Part shown: positions 1 to 6,473 of the stretch, one piece after another
Numbering within the stretch: the first letter of the stretch is position 1
Layout: the number at the start of each line of letters is the position of its first letter
Assembly (NCBI GenBank): GCA_041168985.1
Contig: JBEEKA010000304.1
Location: 1 to 6,473, forward strand
From: ZC4RG30 sp041168985
GTDB taxonomy: Bacteria; Pseudomonadota; Gammaproteobacteria; Steroidobacterales; Steroidobacteraceae
Reading direction: 5' to 3'
DNA: 6,473 bases
Notes under the pieces: model-generated
The model's database searches: none
The model's input: the letters and a program-made list of their open reading frames with translations, nothing else
Told to the model about the DNA's origin: nothing
Position numbers and translations under genes: made by a program

Positions 1-155
1 TTCAGCTGGGCGAACTCTTCGGCGGTCAACTCCCAGGTGTCAGGGTCTTCAGCGATGCCACGGTTGATGGCCTCGTCCTCTTCTGGAGTCGGCAGTATCA
101 GAACCTTGCTGCGCCGTTTGACTGGCTTAATGGGCAGGCGGACCATCTTTGCCAT
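1..155 (-). CDS. brnA: BrnA-family antitoxin, N-terminal part (cut by window edge)
   Basis: This is the start of the antitoxin gene of a BrnT/BrnA toxin-antitoxin pair. The first 51 codons are visible and the gene continues beyond the left edge. The protein begins MAKMVRLPIKPVKRRSK, a basic stretch. It continues with an acidic segment PTPEEDEAINRGIAEDPDTW followed by ELTAEEFAQL. The EED-AIN-GIA-DPDT-EL-EEF pattern is what I know from BrnA antitoxins. In that family this N-terminal part contacts and neutralises BrnT, and a C-terminal ribbon-helix-helix domain binds the operon's own promoter; that half is not in the window. The start codon lies inside the 3' end of brnT in another frame (29-base overlap), which is typical of co-translated toxin-antitoxin pairs. 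An AAGGA motif seven bases upstream supports this start. A second ATG three codons later (144-146) is a possible alternative. Whether the C-terminal DNA-binding half is intact cannot be judged. Confidence 0.85.
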   Translation of the reverse strand, partial: MAKMVRLPIKPVKRRSKVLILPTPEEDEAINRGIAEDPDTWELTAEEFAQL

Positions 156-408
156 ACTTCAATCCTTCACGACTGTTTGCTTTGCGCAAGCTGATGATGC
201 GAACCACGGCAGATCGAGTTGTGTAAACCACGCAATGCAGGCGCGAGTCGATGATCCCGTCACCGATGTAATGATTCTCGCCATACGGCCTACGAAGATC
301 AGGAACGACATCCAGGCTGTCCCAATCCAGATGCAGCGCCATTGCCAGGCTGATTCCGTGCTTCGCCCGGTTCCGGCGATCCTTGTCGGGATCAAATTCG
401 AGTTCCAT
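127..408 (-). CDS. brnT: BrnT-family toxin (type II toxin-antitoxin ribonuclease)
   Basis: Predicted toxin of a BrnT/BrnA module. Characterised BrnT proteins have a RelE-like ribonuclease fold and inhibit translation until bound by BrnA. The 93-residue product shows the family pattern in order: MELEFDPDKDRRNRAKHGIS at 1-20, YGENHYIGDG at 42-51, CVVYT at 59-63 and RIISLRKANSREGLKY at 70-85. Its length matches the usual roughly 90 residues. I chose the ATG at 408 because family members normally begin one or two residues before the F-E/D-x-D-x-x-K motif. An in-frame ATG at 429 would add MGADVAP. Neither start has a clear Shine-Dalgarno sequence. The gene is first in a minus-strand operon and overlaps brnA by 29 bases. 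G+C over 121-420 is about 55% by hand count, against about 70% in sampled recC lines, which suggests separate acquisition. Family identity is solid; RNase activity in this host is inferred from the family. Confidence 0.88.
   Translation of the reverse strand: MELEFDPDKDRRNRAKHGISLAMALHLDWDSLDVVPDLRRPYGENHYIGDGIIDSRLHCVVYTTRSAVVRIISLRKANSREGLKYGKDGPPAH
163..167 (-). promoter_or_regulatory. Ribosome binding site of brnA
   Basis: On the minus strand the sequence reads AAGGA, seven bases before the ATG at 155-153. It lies inside the brnT coding sequence, so the antitoxin has its own strong translation signal. By contrast, neither candidate brnT start has a recognisable Shine-Dalgarno sequence. 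Stronger translation of antitoxin than toxin would fit toxin-first operons, but that is inference. Confidence 0.6.
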
Positions 409-430
409 GGGCGCCACGTCAGCACCCATT

Positions 431-446
431 AAACGTCGGTACGTTT
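431..446. promoter_or_regulatory. Putative brnTA operator (inverted repeat)
   Basis: AAACGT and ACGTTT form a perfect 6+6 bp inverted repeat around a CGGT centre, directly upstream of the brnT start. On the minus strand a weak -10-like CAGAAT (452-447) abuts it, so the repeat would cover the transcription start. I see no convincing -35 element. BrnA proteins are known to autorepress their operon by binding the promoter region, so this is the natural operator candidate. The match is positional and structural only; I have no binding consensus to compare with. Confidence 0.45.
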
Positions 447-540
447 ATTCTGGAATTCGATCCGTTGAAATGCTAGGTTTCGGGCTGCATGGCGGTACCT
501 CGGGAGGGCGCCGCCAGCCTGATGGGGCAGTGGGGACACG

Positions 541-560
541 GCGACGCGTGAATCCGTCGC
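541..560. repeat. Short GC-rich inverted repeat in the brnT-recC gap
   Basis: GCGACG (541-546) and CGTCGC (555-560) are perfect inverted copies around an eight-base loop, about 70 bases before recC. No T-run follows on either strand, so it is not an intrinsic terminator. It could be a leader hairpin or protein-binding site, or chance in GC-rich DNA. The rest of the gap (447-628) holds no gene I can support. It is AT-rich at 421-480 (about 42% G+C by hand count) and GC-rich thereafter, as expected if divergent promoters lie near 450-500, but I cannot place a recC promoter with confidence. Confidence 0.25.
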
Positions 561-628
561 GAGCGCCCCGAATCAGGCGAACATACCGGCTCACAACCTG
601 AGCCTCCGCCGGGCCACAATCCGCCCTC

Positions 629-3600
629 ATGTCCGACGCCCCTGAACCCACCGGCTTCCTCGTCCTGCACGGCAACCGCCTTGAGGACCTCCGCGATCTC
701 GTGATCGACGTGATCCGGCAGCGGCCGCTGGCGCCGCTCGAGCGCGAGGTCTTCCTCGTGCAGAGCAACGGCATGAAGCACTGGCTGCAGCAGGCGCTGG
801 CCGACGACAGGGCCTTCGGCATCTGCGCGGCGACGGACATCGACCTGCCGTCCACGTTCCTGTGGCGCGCGTATCGCGCCGTGCTGGGCCGCGGCGCCGT
901 GCCCACACAGCTTGTCTTCGACAAGGCGGCGCTGACCTGGCGTTTGCTGCGGCTGTTGCCGGCCTGCGTGGCCGACAACGAAACCTTGTACGCGCCGCTC
1001 GCGCATTACCTGCATGGGGATGACGACGGGCGTCGCAAATGGCAGCTGGCGCAGCAGGTCGCGGACGTCTTCGATGGCTATCAGCAGTACCGCGCGGACT
1101 GGCTCGAGGCCTGGGAGCGCGGCGACGACAGTGCGGCGCCGGCGGAGCACCGCTGGCAGCCGGCCCTGTGGCGTGCCTTGCGCAGTGACGTGGGTCCGCG
1201 CCACGAGAACACCTCGCGTGCAGCCGTACATGGCGCCTTCATCAAGGCGCTGGAAGCCCATGCAGATTCGCGACCTGCCGGCTTGCCGCGGCGACTGTTC
1301 GTCTTCGGCATTTCTGCCCTGCCGATGCAGCAGGTCGAAGCCCTCGCTCAGCTGGGCCGCGTCTGCCAGGTGATCGTGGCCGTGCAGAATCCCTGCCGAC
1401 ACTACTGGGGCGACATCGTCGAAGGCCGCGATCTGCTCAAGCAACTCGCGCGCCATCGCCAGACGCCGCGCAATGACCTGCCGCTCCATGCCGAAGCGCC
1501 GCCCTTGCTGGCATCACTCGGCAAGCAGGGGCGCGATTACCTGCACCTGCTTGATGGTTTCGACCAGACGCCTGACAAACCGCATCAGCTTGCGCGCGTG
1601 GACTGGTTCACCGACCCCGGCCAGGCAACGCGACTCGCGCGCCTGCAAGCGGCCATCCTGAATCTCGAGCCGCTGCCATCGGAACCTGAAGACATCCCCC
1701 TCGACGAATCGATCCGCTTCGTGCAGGCCCATTCCGCGCAGCGCGAAGTCGAGGTGCTGCACGACCACCTGCTGGCGCTGCTGGACCAGGACAAAGACCT
1801 CAAACCTTCGGACATCATGGTGATGGTCCCGGACATGACGGAGTTCGTGTCCCACATCCAGGCCGTGTTCGGACGCTTCGACAAGGACCACGCGCGACAC
1901 CTGCCCTACAGCGTCGCGGACACGTCGCCGCGTGAGCAGCCGCTGGTGCAGGCGCTGGAGCGCCTGCTCCACCTGCCTGAATCGCGGGTCGCGATCACTG
2001 ATTGGCTGTCGCTCTTCGAAGTCGCGGCGATCCGCAAGCGCTTCGGCCTGCAGGAGTCCGACATCGAATCGCTGCGCGACGCGCTGGAGCAGGCGATCGT
2101 GCGCTGGGGTCTTGATGGCGCACACCGTGCCTCGCAGGGTTTGCCGCAAGGCCTGCCCGGTCTCGCGCAGAACACCTGGGCGGCGGGACTTGAACGTCTA
2201 CTGCTGGGCTATGCGATTCCCGGTGAGGCGCCCTGGCAGGACGTGCTGCCCGTGGCCGGCATGACGGGGCTTGCCGCACAGCGCATCGGCGGCCTTGCGG
2301 TCTGGATCGATGCCATGCGATGCACCCTCGACGCCCTGCGTGAACCGAAAGCGCCGGGGGACTGGGTCCGGCAACTCAATGCCCTGCTCGATCGCTTCTT
2401 CGACACGAAGGGCGACGATGAAGCGGAACGCCTGTTGCAGCGGCTGCGGGAACAGCTGCAACAGTGGCAAACGCTCTGCGACACCGGCGGTTTCGAAACG
2501 GAAGTCCCGCTGCTCGTTGTGCGTGAACACTGGCTGGCCGCCGTCGAAGGCACGAGCCTGCAGCAGCGCTTCTTCGGTGGTGGCGTGCAGTTCGCCACGC
2601 TGATGCCCATGCGTTCGATCCCGTTCAAGCTTGTCTGCCTGCTCGGCATGAACGATGGCGCCTACCCGCGTCCGGGCACGCCGCGCGACTTCGACCTGAT
2701 GGTGAGCGGCCACACCGCGGAAACGCGCCCCCGGCCCGGCGATCGGTCGCGCCGCGACGATGACCGGTACCTGTTCCTTGAAGCGCTGCTCTCCGCGCGA
2801 GAAAGGCTTTACATCAGCTGGATGGGCCATCGCGTCACGGACAACGCGGAGCTCGCGCCCTCGGTCGTCATCGGCCAGCTGCGCGACGAGCTCGCGCGTC
2901 GCTTCAAGCTGCCCGACGTACCCGTGCTGCAACCCCTGCAGCCTTTCTCGCGCCAGTACTTCGAATCCGCACCCGACGGACAGCCCGCCTTCAGGACCTA
3001 TGACACCGACTGGCAACCCAGGGCAGCGGACGACCTGCCGGTCCGCATTGCCGGCACGGGTTCTGCCGCGGTCGCCTTGCCGGACGCGATCTCGCTCGAG
3101 GATCTCAGGCGCTTCGTGAAGCAGCCCGTCGAAACCTTCTGGCGCAGCCGATTGAACGTGCGCCTCGATGAACCCGATGAAGCGCTCGATGAAGACGAGC
3201 CCTTCGAACTTGATGCGCTCGAAGAGCACCAGGCGAAGTCGGACTTCATCCGCGACTGGATGACGGCCGGCGAGGAAGATGCGCGCGAACGGCTGCGTCT
3301 CTCCGGGCGATTGCCCCTGGGCGCCGCCGGCGAGCGCGTGCTCGGCGAGCTGGTGGGCACGTCGCAATCCGTGATCCGCCACGCGAAGCCCTGGCTCGAC
3401 AGCTGGCCGTTGCGCGATGACGCACTCATCGTCGATCTGGTGATCGAAGGCCTGAGGCTGCAAGGCGCAGTACCCGGCCTGCGCAGTCAGGACGGCCGCT
3501 GGCTGCAGCTGGAACTGCGCCCCGGTGCCTTGATCCGCGACAAGCGCCCGCGGTACGAGAAATTCATCGCGGCCTGGGTCACCCAGGTCTGTCTCGAGGC

Positions 3601-3970
3601 GATGGGCCACGACATTTCCACCGTGCTCTGCGGCCCGGATGTCGTGCTGGAGCCGAGGCGGATCGGTCAGGCCGCAGCGCTGGAGCAGCTGCAGGCCTGG
3701 ACCCGCGCCTGGCGCGCAGCGTGGCAGAAGCCGATGGGCCTGCCGTGTCGCACCGCCATCGAATGGCTCGAGCCGTCGGGCAGCCGTGACGAAGCGGATC
3801 GTCTCGAAGAGGTCTTCGAAGGCACGCCCCGTCGCAAGGGCGAACGCGCCTGGTCGCCCTACCTGCGTCGCAGTTTCGACGGCACGGCCGACATCCTTGA
3901 TGACGTGATGGACTGGGCCGGTCCGGTGTACCGGGGGATGGTGAAGTCCTTCAAGGGGGATGCCGAATGA
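629..3970 (+). CDS. recC: Exodeoxyribonuclease V (RecBCD) subunit gamma, RecC
   Basis: RecC is the scaffold of RecBCD. It splits the incoming duplex, guides the strands to RecB and RecD, and reads Chi on the 3' strand. The 1113 residues compare with 1122 in E. coli, so the gene is full length. It aligns by eye throughout: HGNRLEDL at 14-21, LVQSNGMKHWLQ at 43-54, VADVFDGYQQYRADWL at 144-159, FGISALP at 226-232, NPCRHYWGDI at 254-263, QREVEVLHD at 371-379, TLMPMRSIPFKLVCLLGMND at 657-676 and GDRSRRDDDRYLFLEAL at 704-720. The N-terminal helicase-like part has no Walker A lysine, as expected for this inactive subunit. The C-terminal third corresponds to the inactive nuclease-like fold. A strongly acidic run lies at 847-866. 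The ATG at 629 is the only reasonable start: an in-frame TGA lies at 599-601 and no other start codon lies between. No Shine-Dalgarno sequence precedes it. The stop overlaps recB. Confidence 0.97.
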   Translation: MSDAPEPTGFLVLHGNRLEDLRDLVIDVIRQRPLAPLEREVFLVQSNGMKHWLQQALADDRAFGICAATDIDLPSTFLWRAYRAVLGRGAVPTQLVFDKAALTWRLLRLLPACVADNETLYAPLAHYLHGDDDGRRKWQLAQQVADVFDGYQQYRADWLEAWERGDDSAAPAEHRWQPALWRALRSDVGPRHENTSRAAVHGAFIKALEAHADSRPAGLPRRLFVFGISALPMQQVEALAQLGRVCQVIVAVQNPCRHYWGDIVEGRDLLKQLARHRQTPRNDLPLHAEAPPLLASLGKQGRDYLHLLDGFDQTPDKPHQLARVDWFTDPGQATRLARLQAAILNLEPLPSEPEDIPLDESIRFVQAHSAQREVEVLHDHLLALLDQDKDLKPSDIMVMVPDMTEFVSHIQAVFGRFDKDHARHLPYSVADTSPREQPLVQALERLLHLPESRVAITDWLSLFEVAAIRKRFGLQESDIESLRDALEQAIVRWGLDGAHRASQGLPQGLPGLAQNTWAAGLERLLLGYAIPGEAPWQDVLPVAGMTGLAAQRIGGLAVWIDAMRCTLDALREPKAPGDWVRQLNALLDRFFDTKGDDEAERLLQRLREQLQQWQTLCDTGGFETEVPLLVVREHWLAAVEGTSLQQRFFGGGVQFATLMPMRSIPFKLVCLLGMNDGAYPRPGTPRDFDLMVSGHTAETRPRPGDRSRRDDDRYLFLEALLSARERLYISWMGHRVTDNAELAPSVVIGQLRDELARRFKLPDVPVLQPLQPFSRQYFESAPDGQPAFRTYDTDWQPRAADDLPVRIAGTGSAAVALPDAISLEDLRRFVKQPVETFWRSRLNVRLDEPDEALDEDEPFELDALEEHQAKSDFIRDWMTAGEEDARERLRLSGRLPLGAAGERVLGELVGTSQSVIRHAKPWLDSWPLRDDALIVDLVIEGLRLQGAVPGLRSQDGRWLQLELRPGALIRDKRPRYEKFIAAWVTQVCLEAMGHDISTVLCGPDVVLEPRRIGQAAALEQLQAWTRAWRAAWQKPMGLPCRTAIEWLEPSGSRDEADRLEEVFEGTPRRKGERAWSPYLRRSFDGTADILDDVMDWAGPVYRGMVKSFKGDAE
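3953..3960 (+). promoter_or_regulatory. Ribosome binding site of recB
   Basis: AAGGGGGA ends six bases before the recB ATG at 3967-3969 and lies within the last codons of recC. Together with the ATGA stop-start overlap (3967-3970) it points to coupled translation of the two subunits and supports the chosen recB start. Confidence 0.65.
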
Positions 3971-6473
3971 GCGTCACCCCGCAGAAGATGGACATCCTCC
4001 GCTTCAAGTTCGAAGGCCTGCAGGTCATCGAAGCGAGCGCCGGCACGGGCAAGACCTGGACGCTGGCGATGCTGTACCTGCGCCTCCTGCTTGGGGCCGG
4101 TCCCGGTGACCAGAAGCTGATGCCGCCGCAGATCCTCGTGATGACCTTCACCGAGGCGGCGACGCAGGAGCTGCGGGATCGCATCCGGCGGCGCATCGGC
4201 GAAGCCGTTGCGGTGTTCCGGCAGCTGCCGTTGGCGGCGGACGCGCAGGACGACGCCGACCTGCGAGCCCTGCGCGATGCGAGGCCGCGGGAAGGCTGGC
4301 TTGCGGATGCACGCCATCTCGAAGCCACGGCGCAGTGGATGGACGAGGCCGCGATCCACACGATCCACGGCTGGTGCAGCCGGATGCTGCGCCAGCATGC
4401 CTTCGACAGCGTGAGCCTCTTCCAGCAGGAACGGGTCGAGGATCCGAAGGCCCTGCTGCAGGATGTCGTACGCGATTACTGGCGTCGCTGGTTCTACCCG
4501 GCCGATGCGGCAGCGCTGCGTGCCGCGCCCGAATTGCCGAAGACGCCGGACAAGCTGCTCGAAAAGGTGGCACCGATGCTCGCGCGTCTCGATCGTGCGC
4601 CAGGTGTGGGCCTGACCGAAACGCCCCAGGAGCCGGACCACTGGTTCGCCGAGGTCCGCGTCTGGTCCGACCGTTTCGAGGTGGCGCAGCGTGCGGCCCG
4701 CGAGGCCTGGCGTGCTGATATCGATGCGATCGAGTCCAGCCTGATAAAGGCGATGAAGGACAAGGTCCTCAAGAACAACATCTACCAGGCGCCCAGCCAC
4801 GAGAAGTACCTGCGGCTGATGCGGGACTGGTGCGACGGCGCCTCGCTGGTGGCTGATGACATCAAGCGCTTCAGCCAGGCCAAGATCGATGCATCGAAAG
4901 CCGCTGCCGCCAAGCTGTGGCCGCAACACGAGGCTTATCGCCTGCTCGATGCCGTGGTGGATTGCGGGCCTGCACCGTCGATCGAACCCCTGCTCGCGCA
5001 CGTTGCCCGCTCGCTGCGGGAAGCACTCGCGCAGCGCAAGGCGCGGCTGGCGCAGTTCGATTTCAGCGACCTGCTGCAGCGGCTGTACACGGCCCTGCAC
5101 GATGACGATCGCGGCGCAGCCTTGGCCCGTCGCCTGCGCGAGCTATACCCGGTCGCGCTGGTCGATGAATTCCAGGACACGGACCCCTGGCAGTACGGCG
5201 CGCTCTCGTGCATCTACCGCGATCCGCATCCCACGCCGGCTTCGCTCGTGATGATCGGCGACCCGAAGCAGGCCATCTACCGCTTCCGGGGCGCGGATCT
5301 CGCAACCTATCTGTCGGCGCGCGAAGACGCGGCCGGCATCCACACGCTCACCGGCAATTTCCGCTCGACGAAGGGCCTGGTCGATGCGGTGAACCACATC
5401 TTCGATCGCGCAAAGCCGCTGCTCGGTGAGGTGGGTTACGCGAAGGTCGAGGCCTGCAAGGCCGTCGAGCCGCTGCGTGATGAGAAGGGCAGCGCGCTGC
5501 CGGCGATGACTGTCTGGCAATCCCGCGACGCCGGCGCCCAGAAGGCCGCGGACGCCCGTGCCGAATTGGCGTTGGGCTTCGCCACGCAGATCGTGGCGAT
5601 GCTCAACGCAAAGCGGATGCTGCCTTCCGACGTCGCGGTGCTGGTGCGTACCGGCAAGGACGCGCAGCTGATCCGCAAGGCGCTGTCCGACCGCGGCGTG
5701 CGCAGCGTGTACCTGTCGGACCGCGACAGCGTCTATGCGACCGACGAGGCGATGGACCTCTGGTACATCCTGCGTGCCGTGGCCGAGCCGCGTTCGACGA
5801 CGGCCCTGCGCGCGGCCCTGTCCACGCGCTGTTTCGCGCATTCCTTCGAGGACCTCGACCGGCTGTTCGCGGACGAAACGCGTTTCGAGCAGGAAGCCGA
5901 GTGTTTCGCGCGCTGGCAGCTCATCTGGCAGAAGCAGGGCCTGCTCGCGATGCTCTACGCCGTCCTGCACGAGCAGCACATCCCCGCCCGCCTGCAGGCC
6001 GACACCGACCTCGGCGAGCGGCGGCTCACGAACCTGCTGCACCTGGGCGACCTCCTGCAGAAGGCGAGCCTGCAGCTGCAGGGCGAGGCCGCCGTCGTGC
6101 GCTTCCTCGCCGAGCAGCTGCGTGACCGCCCGGAGGACGAGGGCGCGGCGCAGCTGCGGCTCGAAACGGATGCCGGCCTCGTGAAGGTCATCACGATGCA
6201 CAAGTCCAAGGGCCTGCAGTACCCGGTGGTCTTCGTGCCCTTCGCCCATGAGTTCCGGCCAGCTTCGAAGGGAGACGTCGATGAGGACGATACCCAACGC
6301 CTGGCCGAGGACATCCGGCTGCTCTACGTCGCCTTCACCCGTGCCGAGCGCGCGCTGTTTGTCGGCGCGGCGACCCGGAACGGCGACTTCCCGAGCAAGC
6401 AGGGGCAGCCCTGGCCCAAGGGCGCCCTGTCCCAGTTGCTGGGCCGGACTAGCACGGACGACCTGTCGGCGAA
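3967..6473 (+). CDS. recB: Exodeoxyribonuclease V (RecBCD) subunit beta, RecB (C-terminus outside window)
   Basis: RecB is the 3'-5' helicase and nuclease subunit of RecBCD. The frame is open for 835 codons to the right edge; E. coli RecB has about 1180, so the linker and C-terminal nuclease domain are missing from view. The superfamily 1A helicase motifs are all present: Walker A ASAGTGKT at 23-30, with K29 at the same number as the E. coli ATPase lysine; MTFTEAATQELR at 59-70; AAIHTIHGWC at 128-137; FDFSDLL at 364-370; Walker B VDEFQDTDPWQY at 399-410; IGDPKQAIYRFRGAD at 430-444; GNFRST at 463-468; VYLSDRDSVY at 581-590; TMHKSKGLQYP at 743-753; LAEDIRLLYVAFTRA at 779-793. The start overlaps the recC stop as ATGA. 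There is no ptrA-like protease gene between recC and recB, unlike E. coli. The segment 765-776 just before motif VI is much shorter than in E. coli RecB as I remember it. No frameshift or internal stop was seen. Confidence 0.97.
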   Translation, partial: MSVTPQKMDILRFKFEGLQVIEASAGTGKTWTLAMLYLRLLLGAGPGDQKLMPPQILVMTFTEAATQELRDRIRRRIGEAVAVFRQLPLAADAQDDADLRALRDARPREGWLADARHLEATAQWMDEAAIHTIHGWCSRMLRQHAFDSVSLFQQERVEDPKALLQDVVRDYWRRWFYPADAAALRAAPELPKTPDKLLEKVAPMLARLDRAPGVGLTETPQEPDHWFAEVRVWSDRFEVAQRAAREAWRADIDAIESSLIKAMKDKVLKNNIYQAPSHEKYLRLMRDWCDGASLVADDIKRFSQAKIDASKAAAAKLWPQHEAYRLLDAVVDCGPAPSIEPLLAHVARSLREALAQRKARLAQFDFSDLLQRLYTALHDDDRGAALARRLRELYPVALVDEFQDTDPWQYGALSCIYRDPHPTPASLVMIGDPKQAIYRFRGADLATYLSAREDAAGIHTLTGNFRSTKGLVDAVNHIFDRAKPLLGEVGYAKVEACKAVEPLRDEKGSALPAMTVWQSRDAGAQKAADARAELALGFATQIVAMLNAKRMLPSDVAVLVRTGKDAQLIRKALSDRGVRSVYLSDRDSVYATDEAMDLWYILRAVAEPRSTTALRAALSTRCFAHSFEDLDRLFADETRFEQEAECFARWQLIWQKQGLLAMLYAVLHEQHIPARLQADTDLGERRLTNLLHLGDLLQKASLQLQGEAAVVRFLAEQLRDRPEDEGAAQLRLETDAGLVKVITMHKSKGLQYPVVFVPFAHEFRPASKGDVDEDDTQRLAEDIRLLYVAFTRAERALFVGAATRNGDFPSKQGQPWPKGALSQLLGRTSTDDLSA

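Noticed and set aside
37..432. 131-codon plus-strand open frame opposite brnA and brnT
   Set aside because: The minus-strand frames match the BrnT and BrnA families; the plus-strand translation matches nothing I know.
491..515. GC-rich inverted repeat GGCGG/CCGCC considered as a terminator
   Set aside because: No T-run follows on either strand, the inner pairing is poor, and it is not placed after any gene end.
383..601. 72-codon plus-strand open frame spanning the brnT 5' end and the intergenic gap
   Set aside because: It has no Shine-Dalgarno sequence, overlaps brnT antisense, and its Arg/Gly/Ser-rich translation resembles random GC-rich sequence. It covers most of the gap only by chance openness.
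473..1489. 338-codon open frame on the minus strand across the 5' part of recC
   Set aside because: It is an antisense shadow of the well-supported recC frame. High-GC genes often leave long open antisense frames, and the translation is Arg/Gly/Ala/Val-rich with no recognisable domain.
3160..3205. Repeated CGATGAA units in recC
   Set aside because: These encode an acidic Asp/Glu-rich stretch (residues 847-866) through ordinary codon use. The copies are few and irregular, so this is not a repeat element.
2198..3610. 470-codon minus-strand open frame inside recC
   Set aside because: Antisense shadow of recC; its translation shows no known motif and it has no neighbouring gene logic.
3859..5100. 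413-codon minus-strand open frame across the recC-recB junction
   Set aside because: It is antisense to two conserved genes and spans their overlap. Its low-complexity Arg/Gln-rich translation is typical of a codon-bias artefact.
5143..6297. 384-codon minus-strand open frame inside recB
   Set aside because: Antisense shadow of conserved RecB helicase motifs II to V.
1..6473. Search for tRNA, rRNA, CRISPR array, insertion sequence ends or attachment sites
   Set aside because: I saw no tRNA-like cloverleaf, no spaced repeat array, no transposase and no flanking inverted or direct repeats bounding the brnTA segment, whose left end is outside the window.

Overview
The window looks like a chromosomal segment of a high-GC gammaproteobacterium. 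The RecC and RecB proteins are full RecBCD-type proteins, and from memory they resemble pseudomonad-type sequences more than enteric ones. Sampled recC lines are about 70% G+C by hand count. Nothing here fixes the genus.

Layout: (1) Positions 1-446, minus strand: a type II toxin-antitoxin module of the BrnT/BrnA family. The toxin gene brnT comes first. The antitoxin gene brnA starts inside it with a 29-base overlap and runs off the left edge. A perfect 6+6 bp inverted repeat lies just upstream of brnT, where an autorepressor operator would be expected. (2) Positions 447-628: a divergent intergenic gap with no convincing gene. It is AT-rich next to brnT and GC-rich, with one short hairpin, next to recC. 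(3) Positions 629-3970, plus strand: a complete recC of 1113 codons. (4) Positions 3967-6473, plus strand: recB, coupled to recC by an ATGA overlap. It is open for 835 codons and cut by the right edge. All helicase motifs are present, but the linker and nuclease domain lie outside. A recD is expected further downstream but cannot be seen.

How the genes work: RecB (3'-5' helicase and nuclease) and RecC (inactive helicase/nuclease fold that splits the duplex and reads Chi) are two of the three subunits of the RecBCD double-strand-break repair and foreign-DNA degradation machine. The brnTA pair is an independent stress or plasmid-type toxin-antitoxin unit with lower G+C (about 55%), probably acquired separately. 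Apart from adjacency, the sequence gives no evidence that it is functionally linked to RecBCD.

I see no clearly new system. The points most worth checking are the putative brnTA operator, Chi-type octamers biased to the coding strand of recCB, substitutions at remembered Chi-contact positions of RecC, and an unusually short loop before helicase motif VI in RecB.
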